The notes under the pieces are model-generated. The model was not told where the DNA came from. It searched no databases and saw nothing but the letters and a program-made list of their open reading frames with translations. Both the position numbers and the translations under genes were made by a program. Below are positions 1 to 11,129 of a DNA stretch of 64,000 bases, piece after piece. The DNA is from Heligmosomoides polygyrus polygyrus (lineage: Eukaryota > Nematoda > Chromadorea > Rhabditida > Heligmosomidae), in contig OX377204.1 of assembly GCA_947396885.1 (NCBI GenBank), forward strand, positions 20,281,706 to 20,345,705, in the 5' to 3' direction. Every line of letters begins with the position of its first letter. The first letter of the stretch is position 1.

Positions 1-265
1 GTCGGATAATTAAAATTTATTCGAAGGGCGTTCGTTCTCATCTTTATTCAATAGCTGGCTTTTGTTGTTATGGAAAGAAGTTTAAGGTTTACAGCTATAT
101 TGAGCATTAATCTCCATTTAAAAAATGGTGTAGGGCTAAATGAAGAGCCAGCATAAACGGTAAATGATGAAGGATGGCGCGAATCAGTTCCTGTTTGCGA
201 TGCGCTGTACATTCTACTTTTTGGGGATGTCATGGAGACAATTTGAATGGATTGGTGGCCTATAT
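1..265. repeat. 265-bp dispersed repeat, copy 1
   Basis: This stretch is repeated in the same orientation at 2282-2546 with roughly 85-90% identity by eye, from the shared start GGATAATTAAAATTTATTCG to the shared end GGTGGCCTATATA. About the last 70 bp match the 3' region of the common SINE family (minus orientation: TACATTCTACTTTTTGGGGA and following). The copy stops at 265 because a mariner inserted at the TA there. I see no coding potential. It is either a composite of an older repeat plus a SINE end, or part of a local duplication. Confidence 0.8.
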
Positions 266-266
266 A

Positions 267-1497
267 TTAGGGGGGGGGGCAAAAGTAATGAGACAAAATG
301 AAAAAATCTTTATCTCTTTATAACTCAATTACAACTCAACGATGCTGAGGAATGTATTTGCCATTAACACATTCGCGACGAGAGCGCTCTCGCGCACAAT
401 GCGCGCGACGGCCCGCTGCCTTGTTGGCGCGCGCGGGTGTCCACTCATTTGTGTGGACATCCTCCCTCGCGAGAGTTACTTTCTGTAAGTAAATTTTAAT
501 CGACCTTTGGAAGAAGATCTGAACATTGGTTTGTTACTAAAATTTGGGAATTTGAAAAGAAAATCGAACAAAAACATCAAAAAAGGAAGTTTTTCCCAAA
601 AATTCCCGTCCACACATATGAGTGGACACCGTCCATCGCACCCTCTCCGCTGTCCACTCATATGTGTGGACACCGTCGCGAATGAGTTAAGGGCAATGAC
701 CTTGCTGCCATCGCCCAGTCCAACTTCCTGATCTCATCCTTCCAGAACTGCTTGGACCTGGCGTTGATCAACTGCTCGATATGGTTGTCAAGGACTGCTT
801 GGGTTCTTGTGTCCCTTCCGACTAGAAAGTCCTGTAGGCTCAAGTAGTAGTGGTAGTCGCATGGAGAGATCTCCAGCGAATACGGTGAGTGAGGCATATG
901 AACTAGCCCAGCTGGCCGAGCTTATCCGTGGTTACTTGTTCCCGATGGGGTGCGGCGTTTTCGAAGAGGAGGAACTTCTTGAAGCGCTACGACTGAATAA
1001 GAGCGAGTCGCCGGCCCATCTCTTCTATTTCGTTCACCATGGCCTTGGCGTTCATCGTAGTGCTCTTGAGAAACAACTTCCGGTAAACCGATCCATGGGC
1101 GCAGACCCAAAAGCTCCAAAGGTGCTTCTCGCCGTGAGCATCTCGCCGAACGAAGGTCGGTAACAGGTCACCAGGCCTCACCCAGACTCGCTGCTTGGCA
1201 GGGTTAAGGTAGCAGACGTACTTCTCACCTTTCGTGACTATTGAGTCCAAGCTTCTCAGGGTTGGGAATTAGGCGAGATTTGCGCGACACAGGTCGACTC
1301 GTCAGACTGGGGTTTCGGCATGAGACAGGCTGGGGTTTTGGCATGCTTCTGGAAAGGGCGAAAGTGGTAACTTCTCAGATGGGCTTCAGTAAGTAGCATA
1401 CAAACATACGTATACGATAAGCACGAAGCCAGACTCCAGCCACGAGATATATGGACACGGCATGGGGTGACTCATTACTTTTGCCCCCCCCCCCTAA
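267..1497 (-). mobile_element. Mariner-like DNA transposon, dead, with nested TTAA element
   Basis: The two ends are inverted repeats (TTAGGGG...GCAAAAGTAATGAG, with an expanded G run), flanked by TA at 265-266 and 1498-1499, the mariner target duplication. On the minus strand 1250-987 encodes the middle of a mariner transposase and 897-658 its C-terminus, including the PPYSPD-type motif (here SPYSLEISPCDYH) of the DD34D catalytic core. The reading frame is broken and the first catalytic aspartate region reads VTKGEKY, where the related copy at 49751-50639 has VTQDEKY, so Asp is replaced by Gly. A 319-bp TTAA element interrupts it at 368-686. It cannot encode an active transposase. Confidence 0.93.
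368..686. mobile_element. TTAA-flanked miniature element (piggyBac-like MITE)
   Basis: A 319-bp insertion absent from the related mariner at 49751-50639, which makes its borders exact. It is flanked by TTAA at 364-367 and 687-690, and its ends are inverted repeats (CACATTCGCGACG and CTCATTCGCGACG). Duplication of TTAA is the hallmark of piggyBac-type transposition. Three 22-nt near-palindromes of the form TGTCC(12 nt)GGACA lie at 438-459, 607-628 and 651-672, close to the two ends, as expected for transposase binding sites. It has no transposase, so it is non-autonomous. Confidence 0.85.
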
Positions 1498-1503
1498 TAA
1501 AAG

Positions 1504-1690
1504 AAGAGGTTGCGCCATACCCTGATCGATAATTCATCGAGTTTTTTAATCGATTGATAGCAACGCTTCTGTTTGCATTTAGTTCCACGCCTGTAAACAA
1601 CACAACAAGAACAATTGCAAAAAACACACATGGCTTCACTTTTTCTACTTTATGTAAGCAATATTTACACTATCGATGAAATAGAAATCA
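1504..1690 (+). repeat. AT-rich dispersed repeat, fragment (family shared with 40 kb, 43.5 kb and 54.8 kb)
   Basis: The signature TTGCGCCA...GATCGATAATTC...ATTGATAG is shared in diverged form with 40115-40345, 43487-43620 and 54755-54895, and the following TTTATGTAAGCAA segment matches 40318-40330. No terminal repeats or coding capacity can be seen, so the class is unknown. Confidence 0.45.
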
Positions 1691-2281
1691 CGGCGAGCTT
1701 TCCGAATGCGTAGCGTGATCTCGACTCCTATTTTGACACCCATATTCGTAAGAAGCATTCCGAGCTCTTCCTAATAAGCCTGGTCTCATCTTAAGGCTTT
1801 ATGGGATGTCGAAATACCTGCCCCAGTTAATACACCAAATAATTGCAGCCTTGTCGCGCTTTAGAACAAAATATAATTTATTATTTTTTTCGGAAAAGAA
1901 AATGTGGAGAAAGTTTTTCTTGGTTGGAGAGGCATCAAGTTTGTTTAGAAGAATGCCAATTTGACGTGAAAATGATGTGAATGAGGAATATTCTCGAATC
2001 TAATTTAATCCTATGCATTACGTAATACAAGGCGGGCTGCGTTGGAATTTAGCGTCACTATCTCTAAGCACATCTGAGATCGATTACACCATCCCTGTGG
2101 TTTCTGAGCCCCTAACGTTGAACGTGCTTCCCTCACGTTAATGGAATACCAAAGACACAGTATATGAATGCCTGGCTGATGTTCGAATGTCGTCCACCGA
2201 ACTTTTTTCAAGCCTGTAGCGGACATCTACTCAATTTGATTAGACATGCGGCTGTGGACATGTCTGTGTTCCTTATCTATC
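1691..2281. other. No recognisable feature
   Basis: AT-rich sequence with short A and T runs. I see no coding stretch, RNA gene or repeat boundary here. Confidence 0.6.
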
Positions 2282-2546
2282 GGTCGGATAATTAAAATTT
2301 ATTCGAAGGTCGTTCCTTCTCATCTTTATTCATAGCTGGCTTCTGTTGTTGTGGAAAGAAGTTCGATGTAGACACATTAATCGCCATTTAAAAATTAGTG
2401 TAGGGCTGAATGAATAGCCAGCATAAACGATAAATGATGAAGGATAGCGTGAATCAGTCCCTGTTTGCGATGCACCGCGCATTCTATTTTATGGGGATTT
2501 CATGGAGGCAGTTTGAATGGGTGGGTGGCCTATATAGTAACCGATG
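2282..2546. repeat. 265-bp dispersed repeat, copy 2
   Basis: Direct-orientation partner of 1-265, ending in a fragment of the common SINE (TTCATGGAGGCAGTTTGAAT, minus orientation). Flanking sequence beyond the shared 265 bp differs from copy 1, so the shared unit is limited to this length. Confidence 0.8.
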
Positions 2547-3714
2547 GAGAGGTCAAAGGTCCGCATTTTCCATACAAGTGTAGTAACAATTTAGCAATTT
2601 AAGAAGGATGGAAGGATAGGATGGTTAGGACAGCAATCCGAGCCAAGGACCTCGAATTCAGCTGTAGAGGACAGCTCGCTCCTCCCCGACTGCACCAGCA
2701 AGTATCAGCATCTTGAATTTTTGAACGAAAGATGCATATCGGCTTGAGATAGAGTTTTACCTTTGGAACAATTCTTCTTCAGAATTAATGGTACTCCACG
2801 ACAGTCTAGAAGTAGAATGCCTGTCACATCCTAAAATGTGGTTGAATAACGCCGTTCTTTACCATTAACCTAGGAATTAACGTCGCTGTGTCTGTTCTCT
2901 GAATTTGGCATAGTGCGGCCTTCAGAAGACGTCATTCCATCGCTCTGCTTCTGTTTTTTCTGTTCCTAATGTGGAGCCAGACGTGACCACGTCTGCTGAA
3001 GATAAGCCAGAAACGTGATCCATCTCGCCGTATCTGCGTGCCTTTGCAGCCAGCTAATTAAATTTCTCCTTTGAGCTGGAGAAAACGTGCGACTCACGGT
3101 GCAGTGAGAGCGAAGCTCGTACCCCTGCCATTTGCTGCGGTATTTCGTTCCTAATTCAATTTGGGTCAATTAGTCGGCCAATGGCGCTCGGAAAAAGCCC
3201 TCTTTCCCATCAAATTAGCTCATTCCATCTTTTCATGTGTCTTCAAGGAAGAACAACAGTGCGGAATTTTTATATGATTCTTTGAACTTTTAAGGCTCGA
3301 GGATTTCTATCATATGCGGTAGCATCCAAAAGTTTGTGAACGCTTATATTTTTTGCCATAACTCCCGTCAAAGAAACTGTAGAAAAGTGAAATTTAGATA
3401 TGTTGTGACATTTTATGGTTCCCCTTATACTAGATCATCATCGCTGTTCTATAATTGTTCGTTCCATATCTCAAGCTGTGCGTCTAGAAGATGTTCTAAA
3501 AGTGTTCAGTTGGGTTCAGATTCGGTGAATAAGAAGAGCACGACATGAGACAATGAATCACTCCTTCATCGCCTTCAAGTCATGTTTCGAGACATTGTCG
3601 TGCTGGAAAATCCAATGAGTGTGGAAAGTTTTCTAGTATTACTTACTATTACTTTGAAATTACTCAGAATCTTCAGGTAGCTTTTGGAGTTCATAAGTTC
3701 TTGCATATTGTAAA
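2547..3714. other. No recognisable feature
   Basis: Unique-looking spacer of about 1.2 kb. Short stop-free stretches occur on both strands but none shows a protein family signature. Confidence 0.6.
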
Positions 3715-3716
3715 TA

Positions 3717-4713
3717 TTAGGTTGTCCCATAAGTCTCCGCCGTTTTTTCAACGATTCACTGCATATTTCGCCGGCGGTCTCTTGCTATTGCATTTCTTTT
3801 TTCATCATGAAATTTGCCAATTTTTAGGTCGTTGAAGTGGAAATAGAAAAAGTGAAAAAGTAGCCATTTGCGCACTTGTTCTCTTCGCTTGGGTTTGTAA
3901 TTTTTGCGCAATTTTTTATAGCACTTGGAAGACAATGTTCTGTACTACAAGAATCTGTGTTAGTGCTATTTGCTCATTTGCCCTTTATTGACTTTTAGGT
4001 CATCAAATTGGGACGTCTGAAGGAGGATGGTTATTTTGCCGACAGCTCCTGGTCTGTGGTCGGACTTTTTGGGTTGTTGTTATATGCATTCGAAAGAGAA
4101 TGTCTTGCTCTATAAGAATATGTGTCGCGTTTATTGATTTCTGCTGAACGTCAACAAAATGCCAAAAGAGAAAGATCGTCTTCACCAACAACTCCTTCTC
4201 CTTCTTCAGTTGTTGATATTCGACAGAAATTAGCGTGAACCAATGAACGCGACACAAATTCTTACTGAGCAAGACATCCTCTTCCAAACGATATATGACA
4301 CCAAGCAAAAAAGTCCAACCACAGAACCGGAGTTTTGGTAAAAATTCGGACGGAAAAGTCGGAATTCCCAATTTGATGGACTAAAAATCAATAAAAGGCA
4401 AGTGAGAAAATAGGACAAACACATATTCTTGTACTACAGAACATTGTCTTCCAAGTGCTATGAAAAACTGCGCAAAAGATTACAAACCTAAGCGGAGAGA
4501 ACAAGTGCGCGAATGGCTACTTTTTCACTTTTTCACTTTTCACTTCAACGACCTAAAAATTGACAAATTTCAAGATGAAAAAGAAATGCAATACAAGTTC
4601 TGATAGAGCAAATCATTCTCTTTCGAAGGCTATGCAGCGCTATGCAAGAGACCGCCGGCGAAATCTGCAGTGAATCGTTGAAAAAAACGGCGAAGACTTA
4701 TGGGACAACCTAA
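3717..4713. mobile_element. Palindromic TA element with mariner-type ends (foldback MITE, ~1 kb)
   Basis: Left end TTAGGTTGTCCCATAAGTCT and right end AAGACTTATGGGACAACCTAA are inverted repeats, flanked by TA at 3715-3716 and 4714-4715. The inversion continues inward for several hundred bases: blocks around CCGCCGTTTTTTCAACGATT, AGTGAAAAAGTAGCCATT, CACTTGGAAGACAATGTTCT and GTGTCGCGTT on the left all recur as reverse complements on the right, leaving a centre of under 100 bp near 4140-4230. Almost the whole element is therefore one imperfect hairpin. It encodes nothing convincing and is non-autonomous. It lies against a Tc1 transposase fragment. Confidence 0.88.
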
Positions 4714-4715
4714 TA

Positions 4716-4960
4716 TTACCGGTTCCATATGAAACTGAAGCTTCTCCAAACCATAACGCTTCCCATGTTTAGTAGATAGCGGTTGATGCATCATGTCGTA
4801 GATCATGCCCTTGGGGCGTCTTACACAGTGAAGCGCATTGCATCCAAACAAAATGAACTTGCTTTCGTCATCCAAACAGAATGAACCTGCCGAGAAGCAT
4901 TTTTTCCTAATCGTCTGCAGTCCAACTCCAATATTCCTTCGCAAACCAAAGTCTAGCTTC
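4716..4960 (-). pseudogene. Tc1-like transposase fragment
   Basis: On the minus strand the translation contains LDDESKFILFGCN followed by VRRPKGM and STKHG. This is the Tc1 transposase block around the second catalytic position (family pattern: DESKF.LFG....VRRP...KHG). Only about 80 codons remain. Both ends of the domain are missing, and the 3' side abuts the palindromic TA element, which probably inserted into this Tc1 copy. It is not functional. Confidence 0.75.
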
Positions 4961-5994
4961 CCAATTCTTTCCGCTGATGAAATATTTTTAAACAGGACGT
5001 CTTACACGTAGTTCAGAAGATCTCTATAAACGTTATGAACGGTTGAGCTCACATCTAGGCCGTGGTAAGCGGCTGTGACCTCCTTATGGGCAGAAGTCTT
5101 GCGCATGCCGCGGACCCGCCATGACAACGGCGGGTGATGCTGCTCTGCGAGGGTTACTGTACGCAATACTGCGTACTTTTGTCCGCAGTTGCGATCTCTA
5201 AGAATGACGGAGATGTAGTACGCAAAATGCTTCTTCTTTTGTGAAGAAGCGTTTTCTAAGCCAAGTTAGGAGTCCTTGAATCTAAGCCCCGAAATCTAAT
5301 AGGGCACTCCTCACAACTCGACAGATCTGTACCATTTTGCGCTTGCTCTCACTTTTGTCGTTCTACCTCCACTAAAAGTTCCTCGTTTGACAAGCAGCGC
5401 GAAGATTATGTGGTAGCCCCTGTGATGACAGCACGCCCTCCGATGCCTTATTGAGTACGGGAGGTCTGTCCGATGCAGCTGTAGCTCATAGTAAAAAGAA
5501 CGATTTGCTTTGTTGTTGCATTTCTGTTCAAGGATTTTCCTTAAACCTCACACGGCTAACTTGTGGCTGAAAGACCACGAAGATTTGCAGTGCAATTAAA
5601 GTTACCTAATCTTGTGCTAAGGTTTTTTGCGTTACATTTTGAGTGCAGGATTCCATACTCCTCCATTCGTCGACACTACCGGTGATTATATTATTGGTTC
5701 TCGAATCCTTTTTATGGACAGAAGCTATGCACCAACCTATTACATTCCTATCATGTAGATTCGTTAAAAAAATGTTTCCAAATAGATGAACCATAATCGA
5801 CTCGACTCGTCCGCGCCGCGGCTTCCACCACAGTGACAGTGTGGGTCCCCACTGCGGCGGGAGCGATATGGACGAGTTCTTCGGTTGCTGCCGCGAGACT
5901 CATTGTCAGTAGAGGCCCTATATCGAGGGCGCGCATCGGGTTAAGTCTAGACATCCTAAGAATCTAGATGAAGAAGAATTTAGATTAAACGCCT
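4961..5994. other. No clear feature; small inverted repeat
   Basis: A perfect short hairpin (GCTTCTTC...GAAGAAGC) sits at about 5231-5252. The rest holds only short stop-free stretches on the minus strand (5606-5794, 5751-5954) without a recognisable family. Confidence 0.5.
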
Positions 5995-6213
5995 CTAGAA
6001 TTCGCAGTACTGGATCTGGTTGGCTTGATAACATTTTACACTGTTCCAGAGTGCTTCTTTCTCTTGGCTATTGCAATGAATGTTGAAACTCCCTGTCCTC
6101 AAAGTGATTCCATCTAGCCATAAGGAAGTTCTAGCCACAAGCCGAAAAGTGGTGTCTTTTCTTGCCTTGATACAGAGATTGCTAAATGCTGTGATAAGAA
6201 CTTTGTAGGACAT
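5995..6213 (-). other. Stop-free stretch, possible exon remnant
   Basis: About 70 codons are open on the minus strand next to the mariner at 6218. The peptide is rich in ordinary residues (for example FRLVARTSLWLDGITLRTGS) and lacks the low-complexity look of random reading frames, but I do not recognise a family. It could be an exon of a gene disrupted by the mariner, or chance. There is no clear splice site evidence. Confidence 0.2.
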
Positions 6214-6217
6214 TGTA

Positions 6218-7330
6218 TTAGGTTGTGAGTTAAGCGGAGTAATTGCCGTTATTCTCAATGAGCTTCTTCCGCTTTTCATGAATTGAGGGGATTACATCTC
6301 TGTAGAATTTGGTCGGTTTCGACCTGAAGGAATTGTGTACCACCGCCGTGACCTCATCGACACCGGCGAAGCGCCTACCATGGAGGAAGTGATCCATCGA
6401 CCGAAGTAGATGGCAGTCAGACGGCACAATGTCCAGTGTGTGTTGTGGTTGCTTGATTTTGGTCCAGCCCAATTCCTTGATTTTTGTCACCGTCTGAAGC
6501 GCCGTAAGTGGTCGAACGTTGTCCTGGTGGAAGAAGCATTGACTCGTATTGACTTCCTTCTGCTGGAACGAGTCGTGTTGTTGGCCAAAGCCAGCGTCGA
6601 GGATGGTTTGACCATGTGTAGCAGTGCTCAGTGCAGTGGACCATTACACGTCAACTAAACGCACTGCAGGAGGTTCTTTCGGTGGAGCTCCGGTTTTGAC
6701 GTCAGAACCCCCAGCTCGTTGCGTTCCAGGTATTGCTTTCTGGCTTTAAAGTAGCAGTGAAGCATCGCCTTTTCATCGCTGGCAAGGATTCGATCCAGGC
6801 CTCCTCGCGTGAACCGGTTCCGGAGCTCTCGGCAATCGGAAGCACAGCGATTTACATGGGTTTCCGTCAGCGCACTGACGACGGCGATTTTGGCGAGGTT
6901 CACTGGGAGCAATGAAGATCTACTGTGGTTTGAGAGGAACTCGACTTGATGGGATTGCGCAGGCGCTCTTTGTTTACAGCGGTTGATCTTCCGGGAGTGG
7001 TTTGCCTTTCTTGCCTTTTGGGCGACGAGGAACTGCTGATACCGTCTCCAATAATCTACACCGTTAGGCCGGTGACCTGCTGCGTGTGCTCGGCCGCCGT
7101 CGCTGGGATGCTGCCGAGCTTGAACTAACTGAAAATGAAATCACACACTTTTTTGCTTTGAGTGGTCACCGTTCTAGAGAATAAATCTTTTAAACGACGC
7201 AAGGAAAATGAATGATTCATAACTGAAAATGATCGCTAGGAAGCAAGCTTTCAAACGAGGTATAATACTTTTGAGGGTTCACTTTGAAGACAAAAAACAG
7301 AAAAGTCGCAAAATTTATGACTCAACCTAA
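6218..7330 (-). mobile_element. Mariner transposon, near full length, inactivated
   Basis: Flanking TA at 6216-6217 and 7331-7332 and the end sequence TTAGGTTG (left) / CAACCTAA (right) define a 1113-bp mariner. On the minus strand the N-terminal DNA-binding part lies near 7100-6912, the middle at 6912-6655 (ILASDEKAMLHCYFKARKQY: first catalytic Asp in the SDEK block), and the C-terminus at 6490-6230 (DIVPSDCHLLRSMDHFLHG: last catalytic Asp in the PSD block). Frame changes and stops separate the three parts. Length is close to the usual 1.3 kb. It is a decayed autonomous copy. Confidence 0.92.
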
Positions 7331-7540
7331 TATAAATAAATCCAATCGAAGAATTAACAACTCACCTTTGACCCTTGGGCACGACCGACCTTGCATTTGC
7401 ACAAGAAGTCGACAATAACGAGTGTAGATTAAAAATATATATACATGGTGATCTTATTTGCTGCCACGTATCGAAATCTCGTTGTTTCAACTTTTCTAAA
7501 CGAGATGTGACAAAAAGCAAGCGTTTTCGACATCTTAAAA

Positions 7541-7985
7541 GGCATCTTAAAATGTGCAATCAGGCAGAACCCGTAGTTCCCCTCTCCTAGTTCTTTGCGA
7601 AAGCGTCTTGTGAGACAGTTCTACGAGCATATGCAACCTCGATGCGGGCACCAGATATCTTACGAGGAGGTTAAACCAGCATCTTTGTGAGTTTGTTGAC
7701 GTGCTTGGGGGAGGGGGGGGGGAGGGTTCGTCTAAGAAATTTCTAGGATGCATTAAAAGATAAGGATAAAAGACAGCGTTACTCAATCCCCTTCGGAATG
7801 CGTCACGCATTCTACTTCTACGCGATATCGTAGAGGCAATTTGAATTATTGGCCGTAGAATGACTTGCGGTGGCCATCCGATGGACAAGTCAGTGTTTTA
7901 TCCTTCTGAGATAAGTTTGCCACAAACTCACCGATCCCGGTGGGATGGAAGGTTTGGCTGGTCTGTGCTGATAATCCGAACCACG
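7541..7985. repeat. Duplicate of the interior of the 13-kb hAT element, including its SINE
   Basis: From GGCATCTTAAAATGTGCAAT onward this matches 13297-13408, then skips 13409-13756 and matches 13757 onward (ATATCTTACGAGGAGGTTAA), through the same G-rich tract and the same SINE in the same position and orientation. Both copies therefore descend from one ancestral unit that already held the SINE. Confidence 0.85.
7757..7985 (-). mobile_element. tRNA-derived SINE (family 1), 5'-truncated
   Basis: 3' tail AAGATAAGGATAAAAGACAG at the left, then the conserved body in minus orientation (ATTCTACTTCTACGCGATAT, TGACTTGCGGTGGCCATCCG). It ends near AATCCGAACC, so the tRNA-like head is lost. Confidence 0.85.
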
Positions 7986-8477
7986 AATCTAAAGTCGTTT
8001 ACACATTACAGCTTGCACATTTCCTGGCCGCGCTACCGTGAGCCGTCCCTTACAATATAGCAGTGATTTTGAAGACATTCAAGGCTTCCCTCAACGGATA
8101 TATGACATCCTAGTGATTCAGAGCCATTTTCCTGGTTTATACCAGGTTGTTTACTTTTGTTTCGTTGTTGAATTGTTGTCGCAACTATTATAACTACATA
8201 CATTGGTTTGCCAGATTATTAATCAGAGAAACATCTGAAGTGCATTCCAACCTTCCTTATAGTCGAAGATGTTAACTACTACTCTTCCAGAAGCATCCTC
8301 CCTAGCGAATACGCCTTATAGGTTAACCATTTTTGGGGATAATGAGGAGCAAGAGACGTCGGTTCAAACGTAGGTTTCTGTCTTCACTGTTGTTGTTGTT
8401 TGGTTACTAAGTACAAACAAAACATGCCAGATAGAGTCCAGTTGTCAGTTTTTGTTCTACATACGCTAAAAATGTAA

Positions 8478-8700
8478 AGGAATAAAGGGCAAAGACGGCC
8501 GTTAGTGAATCCTCTTGTGGGATGGGCCACGCACTGTAATCAGACGGGATATCATGGGGGCTATTGGGAGGCGAATTTGGCCTTAGAATGTTTTGCGGGT
8601 ACCAACAGATAAACATATCAGTGTTTGCCCTTCCCAATGCCTATTGCCAATTCACCGACATCGTAGGGATGGAGGGCTTGTTTGGCTTATAAATTCAAAG
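8478..8700 (-). mobile_element. tRNA-derived SINE (family 1), diverged fragment
   Basis: Minus-orientation tail and body (GGGATGGGCCACGCACTGTA, GGGATATCATGG, CCAATTCACCGACATCGTAG). The head is missing. Divergence is higher than in the 28.8-kb copy. Confidence 0.75.
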
Positions 8701-9041
8701 CAAGGACAGAAGAACAGAAGAAAAGCCTTCCTCTACTGCGCAACCATGCGTTCATCAACATGTTCGCCCACAACTCGCCGTTTTTTCAGTGAAAATGACG
8801 TCGTCATAAATTTTACTCGGGACTCTGATGCCGGGGGCTGGGCGCAAACGTAGCCATAATGTACTGGCAGTGCATGTCGTCATGCTTATGCACTTCCCTC
8901 AACTTTGTTCACTTGAGTAGCCTACCCCTACTATCTCCTTTTTGTCACCGATCCACTCCTCTTCTGATTCTCATCACTATAAACATTCTTTCTGCTAATT
9001 CCTGAATAGCGAGGGGTCCCATGACAAACGGGCTGTTTCAA

Positions 9042-9584
9042 TTACCACATTGTTCCACCTACATTGCAGCCTTTGCACTTTGCGGACCTCTGAACCTTAT
9101 TTTCGTGTTCTTTCCATACTAATAGGGTTGCATCTCTTTTAATCAACGAGTAAAATTGATCTGCTGAATTGCAGGTGGATATTAGAGTAAGCCAGTTGGT
9201 TTTCAGAAGGTTTTCACAAATCGATGAATAATCAGCCGCGAAAAAATCATAGTAAGAATCATTCAGCGTATGCTTTGCCCTATGAAGTCCTAACTGAAAT
9301 GATACAGCTCTGTGATCTGAGGTGGAAAAGGGGGCTATAGTATTTACATCATGAACAATATCCAGGTTATTGGATAAAACGACGTCCAAGATGTTGTCAT
9401 CTAACGTTGTAATAGTAACAAGTTCAGTCTGTGCGTGTTCATTGCAAAAATAATAAAACTCCCTTGCCGGTCCATATAATTTGCACGATTCACCTGTACT
9501 AAACCAACCAATCGTAGGGAAGTTCATATCTCCCAGGATGATGCAGCTTGGGCTACTCTCGAGTATAGAGGAGATATATGTCAA
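9042..9584 (-). pseudogene. LINE endonuclease domain fragment
   Basis: A 180-codon open stretch giving the C-terminal half of an apurinic-type LINE endonuclease, which would nick target DNA for reverse transcription. Visible motifs: GDMN near residue 18, LDVVLSN near residue 65, STSDHRAVSF near residue 88. The N-terminal Asn and Glu motifs lie upstream in a different, broken frame. After the endonuclease the linker begins (ADQFYSLIKRDATLLVWKEH) and then similarity ends, well before the reverse transcriptase. Confidence 0.85.
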
Positions 9585-10860
9585 GGCCTCATGGAAGCGT
9601 AATGCTTCGTAAGCCGGGCTCCGGCAAAAAAGGATGAAGTATATGGTCTGCTGCTCAGAACTTTATACTCAAGACGAGATATTGACAGAATGGTGAAAAA
9701 TTACGCGATCAAAACATATGGTGAGATAACGTATTCAGTAACAATGCCATTACTCCTCCTCCACACATGACACCCTCCCTATCACATCTATAAATGTGAT
9801 ATGAAGGGTGTACACATAGCGTTGCGTCGTGAATAATTTCAGGTTTGCACCAAATCTAAGTGATAAAAACCATATGTGGGGTACAGGTATACAAGAGATG
9901 TTCTAAATCAGCATGTTTGTTGCAAATTGAACGTGAGCTGAAGCGAAAGACAGGGCAGGTGCCATCGGATTTGCTACTAGATGTTCAGTTTCTCTCAAGG
10001 TCAAAGTGCAGTTGAGATACATGACCTGCACCGGTTGTATTAGCCGCTATCTAGGCATGTGGGGGTGTTGACATATGGAAATGAAGTCCCCCTGTGCCCC
10101 CTGCGAGTCATTTAAGGCATTAGAAGCAGCTGATCTACTAACAGCAGCTCTACTGTTAGCTGACCCAGAAACAGAAGATACCATATTAACATCCCACCGC
10201 CTAGGGAGCTCACGCGGAAACTTTAATTTAACTATGTCGAAGTCTCGGACCACATACGCCAACCGTCCCTCCTTAGCGTTGATCGCCCGCTTCCTTCCGC
10301 AGCGCTCGATCCAATTCAAGCTCTTCAGGAGTGTAATCCCTCCGAGCGTATGAATGGACAAAGAGCTGCGTGAGACTCTTCCTTCCACTACGCATGTGAG
10401 CCAGAAGTGAATCTCGAAGGGTCTGATTGGGTAAGGTGATTTTTATAATCCCTCCCTGGCATCGTTTTTGCGCGCTTTACAGGGTGGATAACGATGAGCA
10501 GTAATGCGACCTGCCTCGAACTCACGAATGAGTTCGTCGTTGCCAGATGTGAGTACCTCCTCCTTGATATCTCACGATCGAAACGACGTTGGACTCATCG
10601 TTTGACTCCTCATTGACGCCGATCCACGTTATCATGAGCTGTTTCTCATCGATTTTCTGCTTGTCGGGATTTATTTTGACGATTGTTGGATAGAGAAGGC
10701 TTTTTTGAACGGATGGATTGACACTTTGAGAACCAAATTGAGTCTCCAGTTTAGATAATTTAGCCAGAATCTCATTTTGTGTCGTCTGAATTTCGCTAAT
10801 AAAGGCAGAGGATCGATCGAACGGCGCTGCTAATATGCTCTGTAGGTTACACTCTTACTA
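9042..10860 (-). mobile_element. LINE (CR1/jockey-type), front half only: ORF1 remnant plus endonuclease
   Basis: Read on the minus strand from 10860 to 9042. The first part (10860-10050) is ORF1 remnant: LTQLFVHSYARRDYTPEELE and, at 10388-10047, LAYVVRDFDIVKLKFPRELP, matching the window-end LINE. Next comes the endonuclease start (HIYRCDREGVMCGGGV), then 9584-9042, an APE-type endonuclease C-terminal half: CIILGDMNFPTIGW (catalytic Asp/Asn), LDVVLSN and APFSTSDHRA (the catalytic SDH). The reverse transcriptase is absent although it should follow directly. Several frameshifts separate the parts. Confidence 0.85.
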
Positions 10861-11129
10861 GTACAACAATATTACAATACAATACAATATAATGCAATAT
10901 ACAAAAACCCAGTCCACGATATATTCCCCTCCAGGTCTAAGATCCTGCCCCATTCAGGCAGCGTTTCAATTCCTTTCCGCCAGAATTCCGAGGGCTGTGA
11001 GGAAAAGAATTCAGAAACCTCTATTTCCAGTTGACGCGTTGTCGTGCAGCAGGAAGACATTTTCGCGTTTGGGACGTTTTTGGCGCATGGCGTCGGCCAA
11101 CCTCTGGTGCCGGGTAGCGTAGATAGATG

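Noticed and set aside
5231..5260. Helitron 3' end (hairpin followed by CTAA)
   Set aside because: The hairpin GCTTCTTC...GAAGAAGC is followed by CTAAG rather than the usual CTRRT, and no matching 5' end or helicase was seen.
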